DNA from: Gimesia alba
Lineage (GTDB): Bacteria; Planctomycetota; Planctomycetia; Planctomycetales; Planctomycetaceae
Assembly: GCF_007744675.1 (NCBI RefSeq)
Contig: NZ_CP036269.1
Span: 1-64,000 of the forward strand
Reading direction: 5' to 3'
Length of the DNA stretch: 64,000 nucleotides
In this document: positions 39,078-47,572 of the stretch, in pieces
Position numbering within the stretch: position 1 is the stretch's first letter
Layout of the letters: the number at the start of each line of letters is the position of its first letter
Made by a program: the position numbers and the translations under genes
Notes under the pieces: model-generated
Seen by the model: the letters and a program-made list of their open reading frames with translations, nothing else
Databases searched by the model: none
Told to the model about the DNA's origin: nothing

Positions 39078-40508
39078 TTAGTCATTGGGATTCACGATAT
39101 TTTTCCAGTTGGGATAAACGGGGCGCGTATTGGAATCTTTCCCCCCTTGTATCGGCGGAGCAGGGGGAACGGTAGAAAGTGTCTGCTGCAACATCCGCCG
39201 AATCTGTTCTCCCTGGTCGCTCGCCTGACCGGTGGTCAGATTCTGACTCTCTTTGAGATCCTGAGGCACGTTGAAGAAGCGGCCATCGCGATAGAGTTTG
39301 AATTGCCCGTCACGAACATATTGGCTCCCCTGGAAGCGGCCCCAGTAGGGTTGATAGTGACACAGCACCCAGTCGCGGGGCTGGCCCGGTTGCCCGTTCA
39401 ATTGCGGTAGGAAACTGCGACCGTCGATGGGGTCGTTCTTCCCAAGTTGCACGCCCGCCATGGCGGCGAATGTGGTATAGAAATCGGTGAAGTCGATCAG
39501 GTCATCCAGCACCTTGCCCTTCGGCGTGTGCCCTTTCCAGTAGGCGACCAGAGGCACATGTGTGCCCATGTCGGTGGTGGAACCTTTGCCGCCGTGGATG
39601 GTCTGGCCGTTCCACTGGGAGGTAATTTGCACGTTCGTCCCGTTGTCAGCCGTGAAGAGAATGAGCGTGTTCTCCAGTTGTCCGACCTCTTCCACTTTGT
39701 CGACCAGCTTGCCCACGATTTTATCGAGGTAGTTGACCATCGCCACGAAGTTCGCTTTGCGGGCCTTTTTGCCTTTGGGCTGTTTGTTCGCGGCTTGTGT
39801 GCGCGGTGCGTCGCCAATCGTATCGGGCGTCGGCACAAACGGATTGTGAACCAGCACCGAGGGATAATAGACAAAGAACGGTTCATCTTTATTGCGCTGG
39901 ATAAAGTCACACAGAAAGTCCGACATGATGTCGGGGCCGTATTTCCCCTGATTGTCTTTGACCGACAGATACTTGCCGTTCTGTTCCAGCGGCGGGCTCC
40001 AGAAACGCTCGCCGCCTCCTGATTTGCGATCGTGTACCGTCCGGGTCACCTGCCACAGACAATATTCATCAAAGCCCGCTTTGAAGGGCCGCGTGTTGTC
40101 GGCGTGGCCTTCCGCACCGTGATAGAGTCCGTTGAGCTGCCACTTGCCGGCGATGGCGGTTTTATAACCGGCGGCCTGCAGCATCTGTCCGAACGTCTTT
40201 TCTTTGGGATTGAGATAACCAAAATGCGTGTAGTTACGGAAATTATATTTCCCCGTCATCAGCTTGACCCGCGACGGCGTGCAGAGGGGCGTGGAATAAC
40301 AGTTGGAAAATCGAATGCCCTGTTTCGCCAGCGCATCGATGTGCGGCGTTTTGTAATCCTCCGCGCCGTACGAGCCGAAACACTCCCAACTCACATCATC
40401 GGCCATGATCAGAATGATATTGGGTTTGCGCATTTCCTTTGATGCGGCGTCCGCTTCAAGCAGACCTGCCGAGAAAACGAATATCAGGATGAATGCGAGC
40501 TGCTTCAT
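39078..40508 (-). CDS. Secreted sulfatase with canonical motif
   Basis: 476 aa. Signal peptide: QLAFILIFVFSAGLLEADA. The canonical formylglycine motif C-T-P-S-R begins at Cys76 (STPLCTPSRVKLMTG). Metal-binding Asp residues are in MADDVSWECFG and LFTADNGTN. A GKWQLNG catalytic Lys motif is near residue 120, and a HYQPYWGR stretch lies near the C-terminus. The long C-terminal domain is typical of S1 family sulfatases acting on carbohydrate sulfate esters. It is preceded by the 348-aa propeller gene by 47 bp. Confidence 0.93.
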   Translation of the reverse strand: MKQLAFILIFVFSAGLLEADAASKEMRKPNIILIMADDVSWECFGSYGAEDYKTPHIDALAKQGIRFSNCYSTPLCTPSRVKLMTGKYNFRNYTHFGYLNPKEKTFGQMLQAAGYKTAIAGKWQLNGLYHGAEGHADNTRPFKAGFDEYCLWQVTRTVHDRKSGGGERFWSPPLEQNGKYLSVKDNQGKYGPDIMSDFLCDFIQRNKDEPFFVYYPSVLVHNPFVPTPDTIGDAPRTQAANKQPKGKKARKANFVAMVNYLDKIVGKLVDKVEEVGQLENTLILFTADNGTNVQITSQWNGQTIHGGKGSTTDMGTHVPLVAYWKGHTPKGKVLDDLIDFTDFYTTFAAMAGVQLGKNDPIDGRSFLPQLNGQPGQPRDWVLCHYQPYWGRFQGSQYVRDGQFKLYRDGRFFNVPQDLKESQNLTTGQASDQGEQIRRMLQQTLSTVPPAPPIQGGKDSNTRPVYPNWKNIVNPND

Positions 40509-40555
40509 TATTTTCCCCTTGGTTTTTTTCTGCCACTTATGAAGAGCGGTCTGAA

Positions 40556-41602
40556 TCAGAAATCAGTGTCAGCAATCCATGTTCCTTGTTCTTTTCGAAC
40601 GATTCCTGAGATACCATCATAAGTGACCCAGATACAAAAATCGTTCGTTTCTGAACAACGCACCTGAGTCATGTTAGCCTTTGAACCTCGATTTAAAAAG
40701 GAGCTGCAGTCGACTAAGGATACTTGGAATCCGGCGTCTGCTTTTTCGACGAGATTCAGAGTCTGCTGGTCTGTCATGTAAACCACAAAGAATGAGCCAT
40801 CGTCTGTGCTGTGAATTCTGGCCATTTCTACCATGCTGAACGGTTGGATGTTGGGAAGATCAATCAGATGTTTTCGTACTGGTTCTGCCTTGTCAGCCGA
40901 GAACATCACGAGAAAACAGGAACCTGCCTGATCCACTACGAGCACTTGTTCATTTTTCAGAGCACAGAGGCAGGCAACCCCCTTTTGAACGGAAACAGCC
41001 TGACTACTATTGTCTGCCATACTATAAATACGAAAGAAATCATCTTCAATCGCATACATGTTCGCAACAGCGATGATTTTACCGTCAGGGGCAATGGAAT
41101 AACGGGACCCTGGCAGATGAACTTCAGGAGTCGCTTCCAGAGCCCCCGTCGCTTTTCCATGACTCCATTCCCCTTTTGTGTCTACAGCAAAGACTTCACC
41201 ATTGACCATTTTGGCATCGGCAATGACACCATCAGCAATGGTATCTATTTTTCGAGACACATTTCCCTTCAAATCGAATCCAATATAAGTTCCTTCAACG
41301 AGAACAATGCCAGGTGAATCTTCCGAAAAAAACAAAGGTAGTTTGCCTGGTTTAGCCAAGTCACTGGAAGTCCAGAGTGTTCGCTGTTGCCTGAGATCAT
41401 ATAACGATACTTTGTTGCAGAAACGGGCCCCAAAGTTGATACCCTTCTGATGCGTCATAAGTAAGTGAGTCCCTACAGGAGAGATAGCGACTCCTAAAGT
41501 ACTATAACGCCAGTTTTTCATGTAACTCTGGTAAATGATGACTGGACAGAGTATGAGAGCGACTGGGAATAATAATAACAGATACTTGGGATTCAGTTTC
41601 AT
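40556..41602 (-). CDS. Membrane-anchored propeller-like protein
   Basis: 348 aa. A single N-terminal helix KYLLLLFPVALILCPVIIYQ anchors a periplasmic domain with WD/PQQ-like segments: STLGVAISPVGTHLLMTHQK, SIAPDGKIIAVANMY, STDDGSFFVVYMTDQQTLNL. No catalytic motif was recognised. Its ATG overlaps the TGA of the upstream sulfatase gene as ATGA (41599-41602), so the two are translationally coupled. Codon use and composition look like those of its neighbours. Confidence 0.75.
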   Translation of the reverse strand: MKLNPKYLLLLFPVALILCPVIIYQSYMKNWRYSTLGVAISPVGTHLLMTHQKGINFGARFCNKVSLYDLRQQRTLWTSSDLAKPGKLPLFFSEDSPGIVLVEGTYIGFDLKGNVSRKIDTIADGVIADAKMVNGEVFAVDTKGEWSHGKATGALEATPEVHLPGSRYSIAPDGKIIAVANMYAIEDDFFRIYSMADNSSQAVSVQKGVACLCALKNEQVLVVDQAGSCFLVMFSADKAEPVRKHLIDLPNIQPFSMVEMARIHSTDDGSFFVVYMTDQQTLNLVEKADAGFQVSLVDCSSFLNRGSKANMTQVRCSETNDFCIWVTYDGISGIVRKEQGTWIADTDF

Positions 41603-42975
41603 TTCTGCTTTCTTTTGTTTTTCTTACCGCCACCTCTGGTGTGTTGGTCGGCTTCGAGTTCGGTCTGTTGGCCTTTATCGCCGCAGTGTTTCATCCAGGC
41701 GTCCAGTTCTGCTTTCAGCGTGGCCTGCACCGACGCGTATTCCGGTTTGCCGGCCAGATTATGCCACTCGGTTGGATCTTTGGTGATATCGTAGAGTTCA
41801 ATCGCGGGACGATTTTTATAGCGACGGACTTTTTCGGCGGCGTCCGCATCACCGGCGGCGGCTTTCCTTTCCCAGCTCTCGAATTCAGGCGATTTCATAC
41901 AGATGTTGCGAAATTCGATTTCCGGCGTGAAATTCCAGATGTATTTGAATTTGTCCGACCGCACGGAACGGATGCCGAACGTCTCGGAGCCGTTGAGAAT
42001 GCCCCGTGTCGTCATTTCACCGAACACATATTTCTTATGCTCCTGTTTCCCGGCAAAAACGGGCAGCAGGCTCTTGCCGTCCAGTGCCGGGTCGGGTGTA
42101 CCTCCCGCGGCTGTGACATACGTGGGAACCAGATCAACATATTCGACCATCGCGTGGTTGATGCTTCCGGGTTGGATCTTGCCGGGCCAACGGGCAATCA
42201 ACGCGGATTGCAGGCCGGAATCGTAACAGGTCCATTTGGCAAACGGCATGCTGCTGCCCTGTTCGCTGACGACGATCACCAGCGTGTTGTCGCGAAGCCC
42301 GTGTTTGTCGAGTTCCCCGAGGATGCCTCCTACCTCACCGTCGAAATAGGTAATTTCCGCCAGATAGCGCGTCATGGCTTCGCGCGTTTCGGGAGTATCG
42401 ACGAAGTAGGGCGGTAGCTTCAGTTTGCTGGCCTCGTAGCGCGACGGATCGCCTTTGTCCCAGGGCGTGTGCGGTTCTTTGGAACAAAAGAAGATACAGA
42501 ACGAATCGTTGCCCTGTTCGCAGTCTGAAAAAAAGTTTCCGGCTGCTTCCACAAGGTCCGCACCCTTTGGATTTTCGAAAGGAAAGACCGACCGGGGGCC
42601 GATATGTTTCTTTCCGCTGAGCGCCACCCGATAGCCGAGCGGCTTCAGATAGTGCACGATACTTTTGACGCCGGGGTTGGCACTGGTGTGATTGGGATAC
42701 GCCCCGATTTTGACCGGATATTGGCCGGTATAAATATTATGCCGCGTGGGTGAGCACATCGGCGCCGCCTGAAAGCAACGCGTAAAACGCATTCCCTCTG
42801 TCGCCAGTCGATCGATATGCGGCGTATGTGCCTGTCCGCCGTAACAGCCGATGTCGCGGAAGGTACAGTCGTCTGCCATGATAAACACAAAGTTAGGCTG
42901 TTTCGCTTCCGCCTGAACCGAGAACACGCAGCAGACCAGTGCCGTCAGGGTTTGAACCCAGTTTCGCATACGCAT
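41599..42975 (-). CDS. Secreted sulfatase
   Basis: 458 aa from ATG 42975 (MRMRNW); the frame extends to 43206, but those 77 codons include a TTCGTG repeat and read as non-coding. Signal peptide: WVQTLTALVCCVFSVQAEA. The formylglycine motif C-S-P-T-R is at Cys74 (APMCSPTRHNIYTG). Metal motif: PNFVFIMADDCTFRDIGCYG. ALSGKKHIGP carries the catalytic Lys and His. The C-terminus is Lys-rich (KKNKRKQK). It resembles N-sulfoglucosamine-type sulfohydrolases (heparan-like) but substrate is not settled. It overlaps the next gene by four bases. Confidence 0.92.
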   Translation of the reverse strand: MRMRNWVQTLTALVCCVFSVQAEAKQPNFVFIMADDCTFRDIGCYGGQAHTPHIDRLATEGMRFTRCFQAAPMCSPTRHNIYTGQYPVKIGAYPNHTSANPGVKSIVHYLKPLGYRVALSGKKHIGPRSVFPFENPKGADLVEAAGNFFSDCEQGNDSFCIFFCSKEPHTPWDKGDPSRYEASKLKLPPYFVDTPETREAMTRYLAEITYFDGEVGGILGELDKHGLRDNTLVIVVSEQGSSMPFAKWTCYDSGLQSALIARWPGKIQPGSINHAMVEYVDLVPTYVTAAGGTPDPALDGKSLLPVFAGKQEHKKYVFGEMTTRGILNGSETFGIRSVRSDKFKYIWNFTPEIEFRNICMKSPEFESWERKAAAGDADAAEKVRRYKNRPAIELYDITKDPTEWHNLAGKPEYASVQATLKAELDAWMKHCGDKGQQTELEADQHTRGGGKKNKRKQK

Positions 42976-43209
42976 AAATTTCACTTTCTTGATGAGCGTC
43001 TTAGAGGTCAGACCACGATCCACAGTCAGTACTTTTAAAGCCAGGTTCGCTTGTAACGGCTCCCAGGATCTCGAAACCAAATTGGGCAAGAAGTTCGGCA
43101 GGCCTGCACTCATCATGCTACCTTGTAAAGCAGGTTGCGAACAAGGTATTTCGTGGAATTCGTGAGGTTCGTGGTGAGTAATCCGGATGAAATTGCCCGT
43201 AAGCAAGAT
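42976..43209. other. Non-coding leader of the sulfatase gene
   Basis: 234 bp between the SUKH-like gene stop and the proposed sulfatase start. It contains the TTCGTG repeat at 43150-43177. The in-frame extension of the sulfatase through here has no signal sequence or conserved residues. Confidence 0.5.
43150..43177 (+). repeat. Tandem TTCGTG repeat (three 9-bp units)
   Basis: Reads TTCGTGGAA, TTCGTGAGG, TTCGTGGTG, then A. The complement encodes the low-complexity HHEPHEFHE in the falsely extended sulfatase frame. Similar TTCGTG-type strings occur between genes in many planctomycetes and other bacteria, as I recall. Confidence 0.65.
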
Positions 43210-43785
43210 TTATTCGCAATCCAGAAAGATGATTTCGCTCATCAGGTCTCGAACTGAGTTCCAGCGTTGCCAGTGCTCTCCGATTTTGGACTGACACAAT
43301 ATGGCTTCATGTTCAAACTGAAGAATCGGGCAGTCGCGTTGTGCCGTCATGGCGTTCAAATCAAAGCAGATCGGATCATAGTTGATTGACGAACGGGCAA
43401 AGGGAATAAAGCCGGCCGGAATCAGAGTGTCTGCCATGATTTGATCCGGAAAGATTTCCATAGTCAGGCCAGTGAAATCAGGGCCAGGGGGATTGGCGAA
43501 TAATCGGATGAGTTTTAAGTCCACTTCCAGCCAGCGAAATGAGAGGACAAGCCGCTCATACAAAAGCGGAAAGACACCTCCCATTCGCGAATAGAGGGGT
43601 GTCAATGTTTCGAGGCTTGTCTCAAACTGTTGGGGCCGCCATGGTTTCAGATCAGCCTGCCAATGATCCCACTCATCCACATCCTGTTCGACGAGGAGTT
43701 CCGGAGGTGCTCCGTCAGGCGCGATCAGATCATCGAGCCGCTGAAATGATGCTACAAATTGCTGGAGAAGTTGCTGGTCAGACAT
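43210..43785 (-). CDS. SMI1/KNR4 (SUKH)-like protein
   Basis: 191 aa, cytoplasmic. SUKH-type features: LFANPPGPDFTGLTMEIFPD in the middle, then IPFARSSINYDPICFDLNAM near residue 130, QRDCPILQFEHEAILC, and an aromatic/acidic tail SVRDLMSEIIFLD. The N-terminal third is a helical acidic stretch with DDLIAPDGAPPELL. It is the first gene of the tightly spaced minus-strand cluster leading into the sulfatases, although its stop is 234 bp from the likely sulfatase start. The family assignment is moderate. Confidence 0.65.
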   Translation of the reverse strand: MSDQQLLQQFVASFQRLDDLIAPDGAPPELLVEQDVDEWDHWQADLKPWRPQQFETSLETLTPLYSRMGGVFPLLYERLVLSFRWLEVDLKLIRLFANPPGPDFTGLTMEIFPDQIMADTLIPAGFIPFARSSINYDPICFDLNAMTAQRDCPILQFEHEAILCQSKIGEHWQRWNSVRDLMSEIIFLDCE

Positions 43786-43857
43786 AAGGCCATGATACTA
43801 AACGATTGAAGTCCGAATCAAAATAAATCAGGTTCAATCGGCTTCGACACGCGAGCC

Positions 43858-44475
43858 TCAAAATGGTTCGTCAACCAGAAAGACCGTCAGTGAGCGGGCG
43901 CCGTGGGCGCCGATGACCAGGGATTGTTCGATGTCGGCGGTTTTGGAGGGGCCGGACATGAAGGTGCCGAAGCTGGGGGTTTCGAACGAGAGACGTTCGT
44001 AGGCGGCATGCATGTGTGTCACGATTTCGCTAGCGGGAACCAAAAGTGACACGTGTTGTGAGAGGAAATAGAGGGTGCGGGCGGGGCCGCCGTCGTTGGT
44101 GATCCAGACGGCGCCGTTTTCGGCAACCGCGAATTCGCCGGGAAGAATTGCGAAGTCGATGTCTTCGAAATCATGCGGGTCGGTGATGTTGCTGATCTCG
44201 ACGTTCGGCGTACCACAGTTTGTAACCTGCGAACAGATTTTTTTCGCTTCCTGATACGCGGGGATTTCGCTTAACTTCTGATTGACCTCGTCTACGTTTT
44301 TGACGCGGGCGCAGACTCCGCCGACTGATGCCAGCATGGTGGCAAACTGCTCCGCGGGATCATCGTAGCTGATCCACTGCTGTGTCAACTCGGGCGCAGA
44401 GAGATCGGGGCGCTCTGTTTTGGGAACAGACTGGCTGCGGAGCCGATTCAAAATCTCATCTCTACTTGTTGTCAT
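43858..44475 (-). CDS. lutC: Lactate utilization protein C (LUD domain)
   Basis: 205 aa, LUD (DUF162) domain. Motifs: NRLRSQSVPKTERPD near the N-terminus, DIDFAILPGEFAVAENGAVWITNDGG (about 105-130) and LIVGAHGARSLTVFLVDE-like closing residues (VIGAHGARSLTVFL). It is a subunit of the LutABC L-lactate dehydrogenase complex, oxidising L-lactate to pyruvate. Its start overlaps lutB by 14 bp. The order lutA-lutB-lutC is conserved with Bacillus. Confidence 0.9.
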   Translation of the reverse strand: MTTSRDEILNRLRSQSVPKTERPDLSAPELTQQWISYDDPAEQFATMLASVGGVCARVKNVDEVNQKLSEIPAYQEAKKICSQVTNCGTPNVEISNITDPHDFEDIDFAILPGEFAVAENGAVWITNDGGPARTLYFLSQHVSLLVPASEIVTHMHAAYERLSFETPSFGTFMSGPSKTADIEQSLVIGAHGARSLTVFLVDEPF

Positions 44476-45850
44476 GATTTTTTTTCATCCACTCGCGAAA
44501 ACTCTGTTTGGGGAAGTCAGGCAGCTCCCGTTGTTTGCCCCAGGCATTGAAGCGATTGTAAAGTAAAAAGCGGGGCAGCCGTGGCACAATGGCCCGGGCG
44601 CACTTGCCGACGAAGCGATACAGCCGCGGGGCCTGCATCATCCAGCCCATCATTTTCATCGAGATCCGTTTGGAAAACGGCAACAGCCCGCGCACGCGAA
44701 TCTCTTTCCGCCAGGTGAGTAACTGATGATGCAGGTCGATCTTGACTGGACAGACATCGGTGCAGGAACCACACAGGCTGCAGGCGAACGGCAGGCTGGA
44801 ATACTTTTTCGCATCCTTTGAAGGACTTAATGTTGACCCGATGGGGCCGGGCACGGTTGCTTCGTAACTGTAACCGCCGCTGCGCCGATAGACGGGGCAA
44901 GTATTCATGCAGGCGGCACAACGGATGCAGTTCAGCGAGCGACGAAATTCATCGCTGCCCGAAATCTCGCTACGGCCGTTATCCAGCAGCACCACGTGCA
45001 TCTCGGCTCTGGGAGCCGGGCCATGAAAGTGAGAGGAATAAGTGGTAATCGGTTGCCCGGTTGCCGAACGTGCCAACAGTCGCAGGAAGACGCTCAAGTC
45101 GTTGGCGCGGGGAATCAGTTTCTCGATACCCATGCAGGCGATGTGCAGTTTGTTCAACGAGGTTCCGAGGTCAGCGTTGCCTTCATTGGTGCAGACGACA
45201 AAGCCACCCGTTTCGGCGATTGCGAAGTTCACGCCCGTGATGCCGGCTTCGGCGCCGATGAATTTCTGTCGTAAGTGTTGTCGGGCGGCTTCCGTTAAGT
45301 ATTGCGGATCGGTGGCCCCTTTTTCGGTGCCCAGTTTTTCGTGGAAGAGTTCGCCGATTTCTTCTTTCTTGATATGAATGGCGGGCATCACCAGATGGCT
45401 CGGCGGTTTGTTCTGCAGCTGCACGATGCGTTCGCCGAGGTCAGTGTCGATGACTTCAATACCGTGCCGTTCGAGGTAGGGATTGAGATGACACTCTTCG
45501 GTGAGCATCGATTTGCTCTTCACCACCTTTGTGACTTCGTGCTGTTTCAGAATGCCATGCACAATTTCATTGTGCTCTTTCGCGTCGCGGGCCCAGTGAA
45601 CGTGGACCCCTTTGGCGGTCGCGTTCTTTTCGAAATCTTCGAGCAGGTCGGGCAGATGCGAGACGGTATACGATTTGATTTTCGAAGCCTGCTCGCGGAG
45701 TAGTTCCCATTCGGGAATCTGTTGGCTCGCGGCGTCGCGTTTGGAACGCACAAACCAGAGCGACTGATCGTGCCAGTGCGCACGCTCTTTATTCTTGACG
45801 AATTCGGTTGCTAATTTTGGATGTGCTGGCATGTTATAAAGACTCGGCAA
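44462..45850 (-). CDS. lutB: Lactate utilization iron-sulfur protein LutB
   Basis: 462 aa. An N-terminal LUD-like domain (about 70-290, with KSKSMLTEECHLNPYLERHG and NFAIAETGGFVVCTNEGNAD) is followed by a ferredoxin-like domain with two 4Fe-4S motifs, CIRCAACMNTCPVYR and CSLCGSCTDVCPVKI, and a C-terminal DUF3390-type helical region (WGKQRELPDFPKQSFREW). It passes electrons from lactate within LutABC. It overlaps lutA by 17 bp and lutC by 14 bp, so the three genes are one translationally coupled unit. Confidence 0.93.
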   Translation of the reverse strand: MPSLYNMPAHPKLATEFVKNKERAHWHDQSLWFVRSKRDAASQQIPEWELLREQASKIKSYTVSHLPDLLEDFEKNATAKGVHVHWARDAKEHNEIVHGILKQHEVTKVVKSKSMLTEECHLNPYLERHGIEVIDTDLGERIVQLQNKPPSHLVMPAIHIKKEEIGELFHEKLGTEKGATDPQYLTEAARQHLRQKFIGAEAGITGVNFAIAETGGFVVCTNEGNADLGTSLNKLHIACMGIEKLIPRANDLSVFLRLLARSATGQPITTYSSHFHGPAPRAEMHVVLLDNGRSEISGSDEFRRSLNCIRCAACMNTCPVYRRSGGYSYEATVPGPIGSTLSPSKDAKKYSSLPFACSLCGSCTDVCPVKIDLHHQLLTWRKEIRVRGLLPFSKRISMKMMGWMMQAPRLYRFVGKCARAIVPRLPRFLLYNRFNAWGKQRELPDFPKQSFREWMKKNHDNK

Positions 45851-46580
45851 AAATTTCTGAGATATGCATCACACGGATCGGCTTCTGCTGGCGGCGAATG
45901 ATGCCGCTCATGTGCATCAGGCAGGACATGTCGAGGGCCGTCAGGACTTCGGTGCCCGCTTGCTCATGATCACTCACGCGGTCTTCGCCCATCATACAGG
46001 AGACGGCTTCTTCGGCGACGGCAAACGTGCCCCCAAAACCGCAGCATTCATCGGGCCGTTTGAGCGTGGTGACTTCGACGCCGTCGATGCTTTCGAGCAG
46101 CGCCCGCGCGGGGCCGAACGGTTCGATTCGGAGTTCGCTGGCGCTGGCCAGCCTGAGTTCGCGTAAGCCGTGACAACTCTGATGCAGGCCGACTTTGTGG
46201 GGAAATCGTCCCGCCAGTTTATCGATGCCCAGTACGTTGGTCAGATACTCGCAGAACTCAAAGGTTTTCGCTTTGAGGGCCTCGTATTCCGGGTTATCGG
46301 TGAAATATTCATCGTAATGATGTTTGACCATCGAGACACAACTGCCGGAGGGACAGACGACGGCATCGTACGATTTGAAGATATCCAGAAAGCGTTTGGC
46401 CAGTGGGCCAACGTCGTTTGTGCAGCCGGTGTTCGCCATGGGCTGGCCGCAACAGGTCTGGCTTTCGGGATATTCGACGTCGCACCCGAAATGTTCCAGT
46501 GTTTTCAGCGTCGCAATTCCCACCTGTGGGTACAACTGATCAATATAACAGGGAATAAACAAGCCGACTTTGGGCGCCAT
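45834..46580 (-). CDS. lutA: Lactate utilization protein LutA (CCG domains)
   Basis: 248 aa, of the heterodisulfide-reductase-like CCG family. Two cysteine-rich CCG motifs: ESQTCCGQPMANTGC near residue 40 and RPDECCGFGGTFAV near 177. PSGSCVSMVKHHY near 100 and DMSCLMHMSGI near the C-terminus complete the ligand set. It is the first gene of the operon. The 193-bp gap upstream (46581-46773) is the likely promoter region; no regulator gene such as lutR is visible. Confidence 0.92.
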   Translation of the reverse strand: MAPKVGLFIPCYIDQLYPQVGIATLKTLEHFGCDVEYPESQTCCGQPMANTGCTNDVGPLAKRFLDIFKSYDAVVCPSGSCVSMVKHHYDEYFTDNPEYEALKAKTFEFCEYLTNVLGIDKLAGRFPHKVGLHQSCHGLRELRLASASELRIEPFGPARALLESIDGVEVTTLKRPDECCGFGGTFAVAEEAVSCMMGEDRVSDHEQAGTEVLTALDMSCLMHMSGIIRRQQKPIRVMHISEIFAESL

Positions 46581-46773
46581 AGTGCAGGACTCAAACAGGA
46601 TGCCAGAGAATAAACGGTAAAAACAATCTTGATCTTCATCTCCTTTATAGTCCCCTTCATGCCGATTGCCAAGCCGACGAAGGGGGAAGAAAGTTCAGAC
46701 TGTGCTGCAGGGATTCCACAGATTACGTAACGTTCTTGCGGAATCGGTGCGGTTTTTGAGTCCGTTCAACGCA

Positions 46774-47550
46774 CTAAGCGGCTGGTGAGATCGCAACCGC
46801 GGCGGCGGTTTCCCAGTTGGTCCGGATGTGATCCAGATTTAATCCGCCGACCACGAGATTACTGACGCCGGGATTGCGCAGCACGAATGAAATCGCATCT
46901 GCGGCGGGAAGATGACCCGAGGCGAGCCCTTTTTTCACGATCACACCAATGCCCTGTTCCGCGGCAGTCTGAATGACGGCTGCGTGCGAACAATCTTCCA
47001 GATGATATTCGAGCATCAGGATATCAGCCCAGTCAAGTGCCGCCGTGGCACCGGCGGGCGTCTTACCGGAAAGTCCGATCCAGCGAATCTGGCCCGCCTG
47101 TTGACAGGACTGCAGAATTTCGACGGCGTCGGTCTGGTTCAGGATCGCTTCATCGTTGCCGTTCGAATGAATCAGCACGATATCGAGTACATCGGTTTTC
47201 AATCGTTGTAGACTGCGCTCGATGCTGGCCTGCAAACTGTCGCGAGAAAAGTCGTACGTGGATGTTCCATTTTCAAAAGTCTCGCCGATTTTGGTAGAGA
47301 GCAGAAACTCAGAGCGGCGGTGCGCAATGAACTGGCCGATTCGCTCTTCACTGATGCCATAAGCGGGCGCAGTATCAATATGATTGATGCCCAGATCGAC
47401 AACTGCATTCAGCAGACGTTCGGTCGTCGCATCGTCGGGAAGATCATATGTCTTGCTGTATTTGATCTGCTGGTTGCGGCCGATTTTAAACGCGCCAAAT
47501 CCCAGCGCGCTAATCGAAGCACCGGTGTTTCCTAAAGGGCGGTATTGCAT
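46774..47550 (-). CDS. Aldo/keto reductase
   Basis: 258 aa from ATG 47550 (MQYRPLGNTGASISALGFGAF), the conserved family N-terminus; the longer frame back to 47679 would overlap the oxidoreductase gene. NADPH-dependent TIM-barrel enzyme with Asp59 and Tyr64 (HIDTAPAYG), Lys87 (LLSTKIGE) and His near 124 (IVLIHSNG). At 258 aa it is shorter than the usual 300-330, matching compact AKRs with NPGVSNLVVGGLNLDHI near the end. It follows the FAD oxidoreductase by 22 bp on the same strand, so it is likely co-transcribed. Confidence 0.9.
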   Translation of the reverse strand: MQYRPLGNTGASISALGFGAFKIGRNQQIKYSKTYDLPDDATTERLLNAVVDLGINHIDTAPAYGISEERIGQFIAHRRSEFLLSTKIGETFENGTSTYDFSRDSLQASIERSLQRLKTDVLDIVLIHSNGNDEAILNQTDAVEILQSCQQAGQIRWIGLSGKTPAGATAALDWADILMLEYHLEDCSHAAVIQTAAEQGIGVIVKKGLASGHLPAADAISFVLRNPGVSNLVVGGLNLDHIRTNWETAAAVAISPAA

Positions 47551-47572
47551 AGTTCCGTTTCCAAAAAGCCGT

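Noticed and set aside
43150-43177. Possible CRISPR-like direct repeats
   Set aside because: These are three adjacent 9-bp units without spacers and with no cas genes in the window.
42976-43206. N-terminal extension of the third sulfatase
   Set aside because: The signal peptide starts at 42975; the extension contains a TTCGTG repeat and no sulfatase residues.
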